A stretch of DNA of 39,001 bases, taken from contig DASXLW010000183.1 in the NCBI GenBank assembly GCA_036496025.1, positions 1 through 39,001 of the forward strand. The letters run 5' to 3'. A program made the position numbers and the translations under genes. How positions within the stretch are numbered: position 1 is the stretch's first letter; each line of letters begins with the position of its first letter. A model generated the notes under the pieces. That model was given only the letters and a program-made list of their open reading frames with translations. It had not been told where the DNA came from and did not search any database. This document shows positions 23,561 to 33,385 of the stretch, piece after piece. This DNA is from PALSA-505 sp036496025 (lineage in GTDB: Bacteria > Actinomycetota > Actinomycetes > Streptosporangiales > Streptosporangiaceae).

Positions 23561-24624
23561 CCGGGTCAGAGCCGGCGGGCCCGGCGCGCGGCGCGGAGCA
23601 GGACGAGCGCGTCGTTTCCGCTCTCGCGGACGCGGACGAGCGGGCGATGGAAACCGCGCTGCGGCCCAAGCGGCTGTCGGAGTTCATCGGCCAGGCCCGG
23701 GTACGCGAGCAGCTGTCGCTGGTTCTAGAGAGCGCGCTGCGCCGCGGTCGTCCCCCCGATCACGTGCTGCTGTGCGGGCCGCCCGGCCTCGGCAAGACCA
23801 CGATCGCCATGATCATCGCCGCCGAGCTCGGCGCGCCGCTGCGGATCACCAGCGGCCCGGCCATCGAGCGCGCCGGCGACCTGGCCGCCGTGCTGTCCAC
23901 GCTCAGCGAGGGCGAGGTGGTCTTCATCGATGAGATCCACCGGCTGGCCCGGCCGGCCGAGGAGATGCTCTATCTCGCGATGGAGGACTTCCGGGTGGAC
24001 GTGGTGGTCGGCAAGGGGCCCGGTGCGACCGCGATCCCTCTGGACATCGCCCCGTTCACGCTGGCCGGGGCCACGACCAGGGCCGGGCTGCTGCCGGCCC
24101 CGCTGCGCGACCGGTTCGGTTTCACCGCTCACCTTGACTTCTACGACGCCGCCGAGCTTGAGGTCATCGTGCGCAGGTCGGCGGGGCTGCTGGGGGCGAA
24201 GCTGCGCGACGACGGGGCAGCCGAGATCGCGGGGCGCTCGCGCGGCACTCCGCGGATCGCCAACCGGCTGCTGCGCCGGGTCCGGGACTACGCGGAGGTG
24301 CGGGCGGACGGCGTCATCAGCAGGGAGATCGCTCGTGCCGCCCTCGAACTCTACGAGGTCGACGAGGAGGGCCTGGACCGGCTGGACCGCAGCGTGCTGG
24401 ACGCCCTGATCAGGCGATTCAGCGGCGGCCCGGTCGGGCTGTCCACCCTGGCCGTGGCCGTGGGCGAGGAGACCGAGACCGTCGAAGTCGTGGCCGAGCC
24501 GTTCCTGGTCCGGTCCGGGCTGCTGGCCAGGACGCCGCGCGGGCGGGTGGCCACCCCGGCGGCCTGGGAGCATCTTGGCCTCACCCCGCCCGAGTCGCCG
24601 GGCCCGGCGACCCTGTTCGACTGA
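23557..24624 (+). CDS. ruvB: Holliday junction DNA helicase motor RuvB
   Basis: An AAA+ ATPase that drives branch migration. The 355 residues contain Walker A G-P-P-G-L-G-K-T (74-81), Walker B D-E-I-H (125-128), the sensor/arginine element G-A-T-T-R175-A-G, and the C-terminal winged helix with L-S-T-L-A and R-T-P-R-G-R. An acidic, variable N-terminus of ~30 residues precedes the conserved L-R-P-K-R-L-S-E-F-I-G-Q. It is the last gene of the coupled SOS-type ruvCAB unit. The next gene, yajC, follows after 249 bp. Confidence 0.97.
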   Translation: MTGSEPAGPARGAEQDERVVSALADADERAMETALRPKRLSEFIGQARVREQLSLVLESALRRGRPPDHVLLCGPPGLGKTTIAMIIAAELGAPLRITSGPAIERAGDLAAVLSTLSEGEVVFIDEIHRLARPAEEMLYLAMEDFRVDVVVGKGPGATAIPLDIAPFTLAGATTRAGLLPAPLRDRFGFTAHLDFYDAAELEVIVRRSAGLLGAKLRDDGAAEIAGRSRGTPRIANRLLRRVRDYAEVRADGVISREIARAALELYEVDEEGLDRLDRSVLDALIRRFSGGPVGLSTLAVAVGEETETVEVVAEPFLVRSGLLARTPRGRVATPAAWEHLGLTPPESPGPATLFD

Positions 24625-24873
24625 TACCCCGGTCGCTGAGCGTGTACTTTCGCTGGACGACGGCTGGAGGTTAGCTGCGAGGGAGCTGAATTGGGTAGCG
24701 GGCAGGTCACGATCGGTCCCCGGACACCGTAGCCTGTTGGTGCGTGGTCCATGCACCGCTAAACTTCGGCAGTTGGCCGGTCACCGTCGCGAGCGGCGGT
24801 ACGGGCCCGGCTGGCGTCGCGTGTTCTGCCCGGTGCCAGGCCACACGCAGCAATACAACGGAAGGATGCCCCG

Positions 24874-25452
24874 ATGGTGGGGAACATGGTTCTCGCCGCG
24901 TCGACCGCGGCGTCAAAGAGTAGCTCGGGATCGCTCAACATCCTGCTCATCATCGTGGTTCTCTTCGGTGTTCTCTATTTCGTGATGATCAGGCCGCAGC
25001 GCAACCGGCAGCGCAAGGCTCAGCAGCAGGCGAACGCGGTGGCACCCGGCACGCGGGTGCGCACGACGGCCGGAATGTACGCCACCGTGGTCGATGTGGA
25101 CGGCGATGACGTGATCCTCGAGGTCGCGCCGGGCGTGGAGGTCCGTTACGTCAAGCGGGCCATCATGCAGGTGCTCCCCGGCGAGGAGCCGGCCGCCGAG
25201 GCGGGTTATGCCGCCGATGACGACGAGAGCGGCGCTCACGTCGATGCCCCGCCCGCGGACGCCGAGGCCGAGGATCACGAGGCCGCCGATCACGAGGTCG
25301 TCGACGACGAGACTTCCGAGCACGAGGCCGCCGGCGACGAGAGTGCTGATCACGACGGGGACGAGCCGCCGGCGCACGCCGCCGGTGACGAGAGCCCCAA
25401 CGGCAGCCCCGCCGCCGCCGCGGATGAGCGGCGGGCGCAGGGCAGCGTCTAG
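24874..25452 (+). CDS. yajC: Preprotein translocase subunit YajC with long acidic tail
   Basis: YajC is the small membrane partner of SecDF. One membrane helix (about residues 22-39) is followed by the signature M-I-R-P-Q-R-N-R-Q-R-K and a short beta domain (G-T-R-V-R-T-T-A-G-M-Y-A-T-V, V-E-V-R-Y-V-K-R-A-I). After residue ~105 the protein becomes a run of Asp, Glu, His and Ala (repeats of D-H-E-A-A-D-H-E type) to residue ~180, nearly doubling the usual ~100-120 residue length. The ATG at 24874 has GAAGGA upstream. The 249 bp before it hold no gene; TAGCCT at 24730-24735 is a weak -10 candidate. Confidence 0.92.
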   Translation: MVGNMVLAASTAASKSSSGSLNILLIIVVLFGVLYFVMIRPQRNRQRKAQQQANAVAPGTRVRTTAGMYATVVDVDGDDVILEVAPGVEVRYVKRAIMQVLPGEEPAAEAGYAADDDESGAHVDAPPADAEAEDHEAADHEVVDDETSEHEAAGDESADHDGDEPPAHAAGDESPNGSPAAAADERRAQGSV

Positions 25453-25520
25453 CCGCGGCGTCGCCGCCACCCTCAGCCGCAAGGTGAAACTGACCCGGTC
25501 GAGCTAAGGACAGAGGAGAA

Positions 25521-27437
25521 GTGGCCCCACCAAGGAAACCGGTCTCCCGGCCGGGACGGGCGCTTGCGGGACTGGTCGTGCTCATCATCGTGATGCTGCT
25601 CGCGATCGTCGGCAAGGACGTGGTCAGCCCGGGTAACTGGCGGCATGACTTCAAGGTCCAGCTCGGGCTGGACCTGGCCGGCGGCACCTCGGTGACCGAG
25701 GAAGCCCAGACGATCAGCGGGAAGGCGCCGTCGGCGTCGGACATGGCGCAGGCCCGGGCGATCATGATCGCGCGGGTGAACGGGGCCGGCTTCAGCGGCG
25801 CGCAGGTTCAGCAGCAGGGCAGCAACAACATAGTGGTCACGGTGCCCGGCGCGAACACCCAGAAGGTGGTCCGCCTGGTCGGCACCACCGCGCAGCTGCT
25901 GTTCCGTCAGGTGCTGCTGGTGGGGAACAGCAACTCGACCGCTTCGCCCTCGACCAGCCCGACCAGCCCGGCGACCTCGCCTACCCCCTCTTCGAGCAGC
26001 ACACCCGGGGCGAGCTCCTCGCCGAGCGCCAAGGCCAGTTCGTCCCCGAGCACCAAGGCGAGCTCCTCGCCCAAGGCGGCCGGGGGGCCCGGCTCGGCCG
26101 CGCAGTCTGGCGGGCAGGGTCTGGCCAGCGGCTCGCGGCTGCTCGCCGCGAGTAAGCCTAAGCCAGGCAAGAGCGGCACGCCCGCGGCGAACAGCACCCC
26201 GAGCCCGTCGACCTCCCCCTCGCCGGCGCCCACCACGCCCGCGGCCAGCCAGCCGGTGGGCGACCCGAGTCTGATCAACGCGGCCACGCTCAAGATCTTC
26301 AACAAGCTCAACTGCGCCGACAAGAACTGGCGGCAGCAGATCGGGTACACGACCAGCTTCTACGACAACCCGAACAACCAGATCGTCACGTGCAACTTCA
26401 ACCCCAACATCGGGTTCGGGTCCGGTACCAAGATCGTGCTCGACAAGGCCAAGGTGCTGGGCAAGGACGTCACCGGCGCGCAGGCGAGCACGGCCAACTC
26501 GCAGCAGTCGCTCAGCGGCAAATGGCTGGTCAACGTCTCGCTGAACCGCCAGGGAACCGCGGCCTTCGGCGCGCTCACCTCCCAGCTCGTCAGCAAGTAC
26601 TACCGGGGCGCAGCGACCAGTTCGCCTCTCGATGACGTCGCGATCGTGCTGGACGGCCAGATCGTCTCCGCCCCCCAGATCCAGCAGGCCATCCCGGGCG
26701 GGAGCGCGCAGATCACCTACTTCCCGCAGGCCGAGGCGCAGAACCTGGCCAACGAGCTGAACTACGGCGCGCTGCCGGTCACGTTCAAGCAGCAGAACAT
26801 CGAATCGGTCTCGCCGGAGCTGGGCCGCAACCAGCTCACCGCCGGCCTGATCGCGGCTGCGATCGGCCTCGGCCTGGTGGTGATCTACTCGTTCCTCTAC
26901 TACCGCGGTCTGGGCATCGTGTCGGTGTCCAGCCTGATCGTCGCGGGGATCCTCGCCTTCTTGTCGGTGGTCCTGCTGAGCAAGTACTCGTCATCTGGGT
27001 TCTCGCTGTCGCTGTCCGGCATCGCCGGCCTGATCGTGGCGATCGGCATCACCGCGGACTCGTTCGTCGTGTACTTCGAACGGCTCCGCGACGAGGTCCG
27101 GGACGGCAAGTCGCTGCGCCCGGCGGTGGAGAGCGGGTGGAAACGGGCCCGGCGCACCATCCTGGTCTCGGACACGGTGTCGTTCCTGGCCGCGCTGCTG
27201 CTGTGGTACTTCTCGATCAGCGACGTCAAGGGGTTCGCGTTCACCCTGGGGCTGACCACGATCATCGACGTCGTCGTGGTCTTCTTGTTCACCAAGCCGA
27301 TGGTGACGATCCTGGCCAGGACGAAGTTCTTCAGCAGCGGGCACCCGCTGTCCGGGCTCGACCCGGCCCGGCTCGGCGCCCGGACGCCCTGGCGGTCGGG
27401 AGTGCCGAGAACCGCGCGCCGCGCGAAGGAGGCATGA
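25521..27437 (+). CDS. secD: Protein translocase subunit SecD with large low-complexity insertion
   Basis: SecD works with SecF to pull exported proteins across the membrane using the proton gradient. The 638 residues have TM1 (about 13-30), the P1 domain starting L-G-L-D-L-A-G-G-T-S, and five C-terminal helices with A-D-S-F-V-V-Y-F-E-R-L-R-D-E-V. Between residues ~137 and 246 (25929-26258) sits a Ser/Pro/Thr/Ala-rich stretch, with repeats of S-S-P-S and T-S-P type, that interrupts the extracytoplasmic P1 domain. Other actinobacteria have shorter linkers here. The start is the GTG at 25521. Its end overlaps secF. Confidence 0.95.
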   Translation: MAPPRKPVSRPGRALAGLVVLIIVMLLAIVGKDVVSPGNWRHDFKVQLGLDLAGGTSVTEEAQTISGKAPSASDMAQARAIMIARVNGAGFSGAQVQQQGSNNIVVTVPGANTQKVVRLVGTTAQLLFRQVLLVGNSNSTASPSTSPTSPATSPTPSSSSTPGASSSPSAKASSSPSTKASSSPKAAGGPGSAAQSGGQGLASGSRLLAASKPKPGKSGTPAANSTPSPSTSPSPAPTTPAASQPVGDPSLINAATLKIFNKLNCADKNWRQQIGYTTSFYDNPNNQIVTCNFNPNIGFGSGTKIVLDKAKVLGKDVTGAQASTANSQQSLSGKWLVNVSLNRQGTAAFGALTSQLVSKYYRGAATSSPLDDVAIVLDGQIVSAPQIQQAIPGGSAQITYFPQAEAQNLANELNYGALPVTFKQQNIESVSPELGRNQLTAGLIAAAIGLGLVVIYSFLYYRGLGIVSVSSLIVAGILAFLSVVLLSKYSSSGFSLSLSGIAGLIVAIGITADSFVVYFERLRDEVRDGKSLRPAVESGWKRARRTILVSDTVSFLAALLLWYFSISDVKGFAFTLGLTTIIDVVVVFLFTKPMVTILARTKFFSSGHPLSGLDPARLGARTPWRSGVPRTARRAKEA

Positions 27438-28813
27438 TGGCGAGCCTGGGCCAGCTCGGCGGGCGGCTCTACCGCGGCGAGGTGTCGATCAACTTCGTCG
27501 GCCGCCAGCGCACCTGGTACACGATCTCCGGGCTGATCCTGCTGATCGCCATCGTGGCCCTGTCCACCAGGTGGCTGAACTTCAGCGTCGACTTCAAGGG
27601 CGGGTCGGTGCTGCAGTTCAGCGCGCCCGGTGCGACCCTCACCCAGCTGCACAACGCGGTGGCCAACTCGCCCGCGGGCACCCAGGCGATCGTCCAGCAC
27701 GTCGGCAGCGGCAGCGGCTGGCAGATCCAGAGCGGCAAGCTGGACTTCGCCCAGCTCCAGCAGGTGGAGCACGCGATACTCAACAGCGGCGTCAAGGTCC
27801 ATGGAGGCATCGGCGGCTTCAGTCCCAGCTTCGTCAGCGGCACCTGGGGAAGCGAGATCACGGGCAAGGCGCTGAAGGCACTGATCGTCTTCCTCGTCGT
27901 GATCGTGATCTATCTGTCGATCGCGTTCGAGTGGAAGATGGCCACCGCCGCGTTCGTGGCGCTGATACACGACATCGTGATCACGGTCGGGGTGTACTCG
28001 CTGTTCGGCTTCACGGTCAGCCCGGCGTCGGTGATCGGGCTGCTGACGATCCTGGGTTACTCGCTCTACGACACGGTCGTGGTCTTCGACAAGGTCCGGG
28101 AGAATACCGCCGGGTTGCTCGGCTCCGGCCGGAGCACCTACAGCCAGGCGGCCAACCTCGCGCTCAACCAGACCCTGATCAGGTCCATCAACACCTCGAT
28201 CATCGCGCTGCTGCCAGTGGGCGCGATCCTGTTCATCGGCAGTGCGGTGCTCGGCCCCGGTGAGCTGCAAGACCTCGCCCTCGTGCTGTTCGTGGGGATG
28301 CTCTCGGGCACCTACTCGTCGCTCTGCATCGCCACCCCGGTGCTCGCCGACCTCAAGGAGCGCGAGCCCCAGTACAAGGCCCTGGCGAAGCGGGTGGCGC
28401 TGCGCGAGGCCGGCGGACGTTCGGCCAGGCGTCAGGCCGCGAAGGCCGAGAAGGCCATGGCGGGCGGGGCCGGCGGCACCGCCGGGCGCCCGGCGGGTGC
28501 GGCCGGCTTGGCGGGTGCTGGCGCTGGCTCGGCCCGTGCCGGGGCAGCAGATCCGCCGGATGCCTCGCCGGCTGACCAGGATTCCGGCCCGGGCATCGAC
28601 GATGAGGGAACCGGCTACGCCGACGAGCCCGAAGACACGGCGCCGGCCGACGACCAGGAAGCCGCCGCATCCACCACGGACAAGGTGCCGGCCGGGCAGG
28701 GGACGCCACGCACAACTACCGGGCCCCGAAGCGTCCGCCCCGGGCCGAGGCAGCAGCCGAGGCGTACCACCGCCGCCGGGCGGCGCCCGAGCGGGAAAAA
28801 GAAGAAGAGGTAG
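27434..28813 (+). CDS. secF: Protein translocase subunit SecF with long charged tail
   Basis: SecF is the partner of SecD. It shows TM1 (about 28-45), the P1 start F-S-V-D-F-K-G-G-S-V, and the C-terminal five-helix block with Y-D-T-V-V-V-F-D-K-V-R-E-N, the family signature. After residue ~315 comes a ~145-residue cytosolic tail: Ala/Gly-rich, then acidic, then Arg/Lys-rich, ending K-K-K-K-R. Two adjacent ATGs occur at 27434 and 27437 (AAGGAGG directly upstream); the second has the better spacing and both overlap the secD stop. Secretion genes and apt follow each other closely, suggesting one transcript. Confidence 0.95.
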   Translation: MMASLGQLGGRLYRGEVSINFVGRQRTWYTISGLILLIAIVALSTRWLNFSVDFKGGSVLQFSAPGATLTQLHNAVANSPAGTQAIVQHVGSGSGWQIQSGKLDFAQLQQVEHAILNSGVKVHGGIGGFSPSFVSGTWGSEITGKALKALIVFLVVIVIYLSIAFEWKMATAAFVALIHDIVITVGVYSLFGFTVSPASVIGLLTILGYSLYDTVVVFDKVRENTAGLLGSGRSTYSQAANLALNQTLIRSINTSIIALLPVGAILFIGSAVLGPGELQDLALVLFVGMLSGTYSSLCIATPVLADLKEREPQYKALAKRVALREAGGRSARRQAAKAEKAMAGGAGGTAGRPAGAAGLAGAGAGSARAGAADPPDASPADQDSGPGIDDEGTGYADEPEDTAPADDQEAAASTTDKVPAGQGTPRTTTGPRSVRPGPRQQPRRTTAAGRRPSGKKKKR

Positions 28814-28817
28814 ACCG

Positions 28818-29393
28818 GTGTCCGCCGACCAGGACCGATCCAACGGCGAACCTCAGATCCCGGGCACCGACGACGAAGCTCTCGCGCAACTGATCAAGAA
28901 CGGCATCCGTGATGTCCCCGACTATCCCCGGGCGGGCATCCTGTTCAAGGACATCACCCCGCTGCTGGGCGATGCGACGACACTGCGGCTGGTCGTGGAC
29001 GCGCTGGGCACCGGATTCGGCCCGATCGACAAGGTCACCGGGATCGAGGCCCGGGGATTCATCCTGGCCGCCCCGGTGGCCTGCCAGCTTGGCGCCGGGT
29101 TTGTCCCGGTCCGCAAGCAGGGCAAGCTCCCGGCGGCGACCTATGCGGAGAGCTACGAGCTGGAGTACGGGACCGCCACGATCGAGGTGCACACGGACGC
29201 GTTCACACCGGGGGAGCGGGTGCTCATCGTCGATGACGTGCTAGCCACCGGCGGTACCGCCCGGGCCGCCGCCGCGCTGGTGCGGCGGGCCGGCGCCGAG
29301 GTGGCCGGAATCTCGGTCCTGCTCGAGCTGACGGCCCTGAACGGTCGGCCCAAGCTGGCCGGCCTGGATCTGCGCGCGCTGTTCGCGGCCTGA
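28818..29393 (+). CDS. apt: Adenine phosphoribosyltransferase
   Basis: Apt converts adenine and PRPP to AMP, a salvage reaction. The GTG at 28818, 4 bp after secF, gives 191 residues. The PRPP-binding loop V-L-I-V-D-D-V-L-A-T-G-G-T-A is at about 135-148. The N-terminal F-K-D-I-T-P-L-L, E-A-R-G-F and V-R-K-Q-G-K-L-P are specific to Apt rather than other phosphoribosyltransferases. The first ~20 residues are an acidic extension. The secF-apt-rel order is conserved in actinobacteria and links purine salvage to (p)ppGpp metabolism by position. Confidence 0.95.
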   Translation: MSADQDRSNGEPQIPGTDDEALAQLIKNGIRDVPDYPRAGILFKDITPLLGDATTLRLVVDALGTGFGPIDKVTGIEARGFILAAPVACQLGAGFVPVRKQGKLPAATYAESYELEYGTATIEVHTDAFTPGERVLIVDDVLATGGTARAAAALVRRAGAEVAGISVLLELTALNGRPKLAGLDLRALFAA

Positions 29394-29561
29394 CCAGCGC
29401 AATGTGACAATGCCGGCTCCGGGCGGCAGTACCGGAATACGCGCCCGCCCCTGCGGCGTTAGGCTCCCGCGTAGCGCCCTTAGTAACTGGCTGGGAACAA
29501 CCGGCCACGTGCGGAAACGTCCGCCGATAGACTAGGGGTCTGGCGGGACATAAGGAGCAGA

Positions 29562-32204
<2,643 letters not shown>

Positions 32205-32207
<3 letters not shown>

Positions 32208-32234
32208 TCCGCGGCAGGCTTAGTCCGCGGCAGG
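32205..32234. repeat. 16-bp-period tandem duplication at the rel/regulator junction
   Basis: TAGTCCGCGGCAGG occurs at 32205-32218 and again at 32221-32234. The first copy carries the rel TAG stop on the + strand; the second overlaps the stop codon of the ArsR-type gene on the - strand. A simple slippage duplication would explain it. Confidence 0.85.
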
Positions 32235-32747
32235 ATCGGCCGGCAGCAGCGGGAACAGCCGTGCGACCGCGGCCACCGGGCGGGTGCCGGCCCGGGCCCG
32301 GCCTTCACCCTGCCGGTACCGGTTCAGCACGGCCCGGATTTCCGCGGCCGCCTCGGCCAGCTCCGCCGGGGTCAGGTGCAGCACCATGCTGAATGCCTCG
32401 TCACGCCGCCACTCCGGCGGCACCCCGGGCTGGCCGGCCAGCCACCGGCGATAGCCCTCGTCCTCCAGGTCCCGCGCCAGCACGCCGAAGCCGTCATCTC
32501 CCGGCAGCGCTGTCTCACCGGTGGCCAGCCGCCACGGCCGCACCCGGCCCCGGCCGTGGTCGGCCTCCTCCAGGTAGCCGTACCTGGCCAGCTGGCGCAG
32601 GTGAAAGGAGCACAGCCCCGAACTGTGCCCGAGCTGCCGCGCCGCCTCGGTCGAGGTCAGCGTCCCGCGCTCGCGCACCAGGTCAAGCAGCGCCGCCCGG
32701 ACCGGGTGGGCCAGGACGGTGCCGCCGGGGGAGGACTGTGTACTCAC
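32220..32747 (-). CDS. ArsR-type winged-helix transcriptional regulator
   Basis: A 175-residue regulator. Residues ~8-70 are a winged helix-turn-helix: A-H-P-V-R-A-A-L-L-D-L-V, T-S-T-E-A-A-R-Q-L-G-H-S-S-G-L-C-S-F-H-L-R-Q-L (recognition helix) and a wing G-R-G-R-V-R-P-W. No metal-binding Cys cluster of true ArsR sensors is present. The C-terminal half (about 85-160) is a helical ligand/dimer region with W-R-R-D-E-A-F-S. The GTG start has no ribosome binding site but lies 7 bp after a -10-like TAGAAT, so the mRNA is probably leaderless. It is divergent from def and converges with rel. Confidence 0.82.
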   Translation of the reverse strand: MSTQSSPGGTVLAHPVRAALLDLVRERGTLTSTEAARQLGHSSGLCSFHLRQLARYGYLEEADHGRGRVRPWRLATGETALPGDDGFGVLARDLEDEGYRRWLAGQPGVPPEWRRDEAFSMVLHLTPAELAEAAAEIRAVLNRYRQGEGRARAGTRPVAAVARLFPLLPADPAAD

Positions 32748-32778
32748 TTTGCAAATTCTAGACTTTGCAAACTAAAAT
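32746..32778. promoter_or_regulatory. Divergent promoter with twin operator, regulator/def
   Basis: ACTTTGCAAA occurs twice (32746-32755, 32762-32771), each holding the perfect palindrome TTTGCAAA, 16 bp apart. Rightward promoter toward def: TTGCAA (32749-32754), 18-bp spacer, TAAAAT (32773-32778). Leftward -10 for the regulator: TAGAAT (complement of 32755-32760), with a -35-like TAGAAA 17 bp upstream. The palindromes overlap both promoters, as expected for an autoregulated repressor. Confidence 0.6.
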
Positions 32779-32836
32779 TTCTACCGAACCAACACAGTCA
32801 AGCGCCGCCCCGTGCGGCGAGTCAGGAGCGACGACG

Positions 32837-33385
32837 ATGGCCATCCGGCCGATCCGGCTGTTCGGCGACCCGGTGCTGCGCACCCCGGCCGAGCCCGTCA
32901 CCGACTTCGACCGGCAGCTGCGGAACCTGATCAAGGACTTGATGCAGACCCTGGACGATGCGGGCGGGACCGGCCTGGCCGCACCGCAGATCGGCGTGGG
33001 CCAGCGGGTGTTCGTGTACGACGTGGACGGGGTCCGCGGTCACCTGGTCAACCCCGGCCTGGGTTTCCCCGACGACGAAGAGCAGGAGGACCTGGAAGGG
33101 TGCCTGTCCTTCCCGGGCCTCTACTTCGACGTCAAGCGGCGCGCGAACACGGTGGCGCGCGGTTTTACCGGCCACGGGGACCCGGTGCAGGTGGTAGGCA
33201 CCGCGACGCTCGCGCGGTGCCTGCAGCACGAGTCAGACCACCTGGACGGCGTACTGTTCATCGACCGGATGGATTCAGCCACGCGGAAGGAGGCCATGAA
33301 GGCGATCAGGGAGGCCGAGTGGCAGGGCCAGCCGCGGCCGCCGGTCAAGCTCAGCCCGCACCCCCTGTCAGGGAAGCCGCGCTAG
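32837..33385 (+). CDS. def: Peptide deformylase
   Basis: This metalloenzyme removes the formyl group from new proteins. The ATG at 32837 has AGGAG upstream and gives 182 residues; the open frame to 32765 falls within the promoter. All three motifs are present: G-T-G-L-A-A-P-Q-I-G-V, E-G-C-L-S-F-P and Q-H-E-S-D-H-L-D-G (metal-binding Cys and two His, catalytic Glu). It is divergent from an ArsR-type gene, unlike the usual def-fmt pairing. The stop TAG shares CTAG with the stop of the converging DUF349 gene. Confidence 0.95.
   Translation: MAIRPIRLFGDPVLRTPAEPVTDFDRQLRNLIKDLMQTLDDAGGTGLAAPQIGVGQRVFVYDVDGVRGHLVNPGLGFPDDEEQEDLEGCLSFPGLYFDVKRRANTVARGFTGHGDPVQVVGTATLARCLQHESDHLDGVLFIDRMDSATRKEAMKAIREAEWQGQPRPPVKLSPHPLSGKPR

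Noticed and set aside
24625..24873. Possible small RNA or tRNA in the ruvB-yajC gap
   Set aside because: Only a short hairpin (24739-24757) is visible; no cloverleaf or T-loop consensus.
25929..26258. Repetitive secD stretch as a DNA repeat array or CRISPR
   Set aside because: Units are irregular at DNA level and stay in the secD frame; it is protein low complexity, not an array with spacers.
29514..29527. GCGGAAACGTCCGC palindrome and GGAAC-like promoter element upstream of rel
   Set aside because: Spacing between GGAAC and CGTC does not fit an ECF promoter and a 5-bp arm is expected by chance in this GC content.
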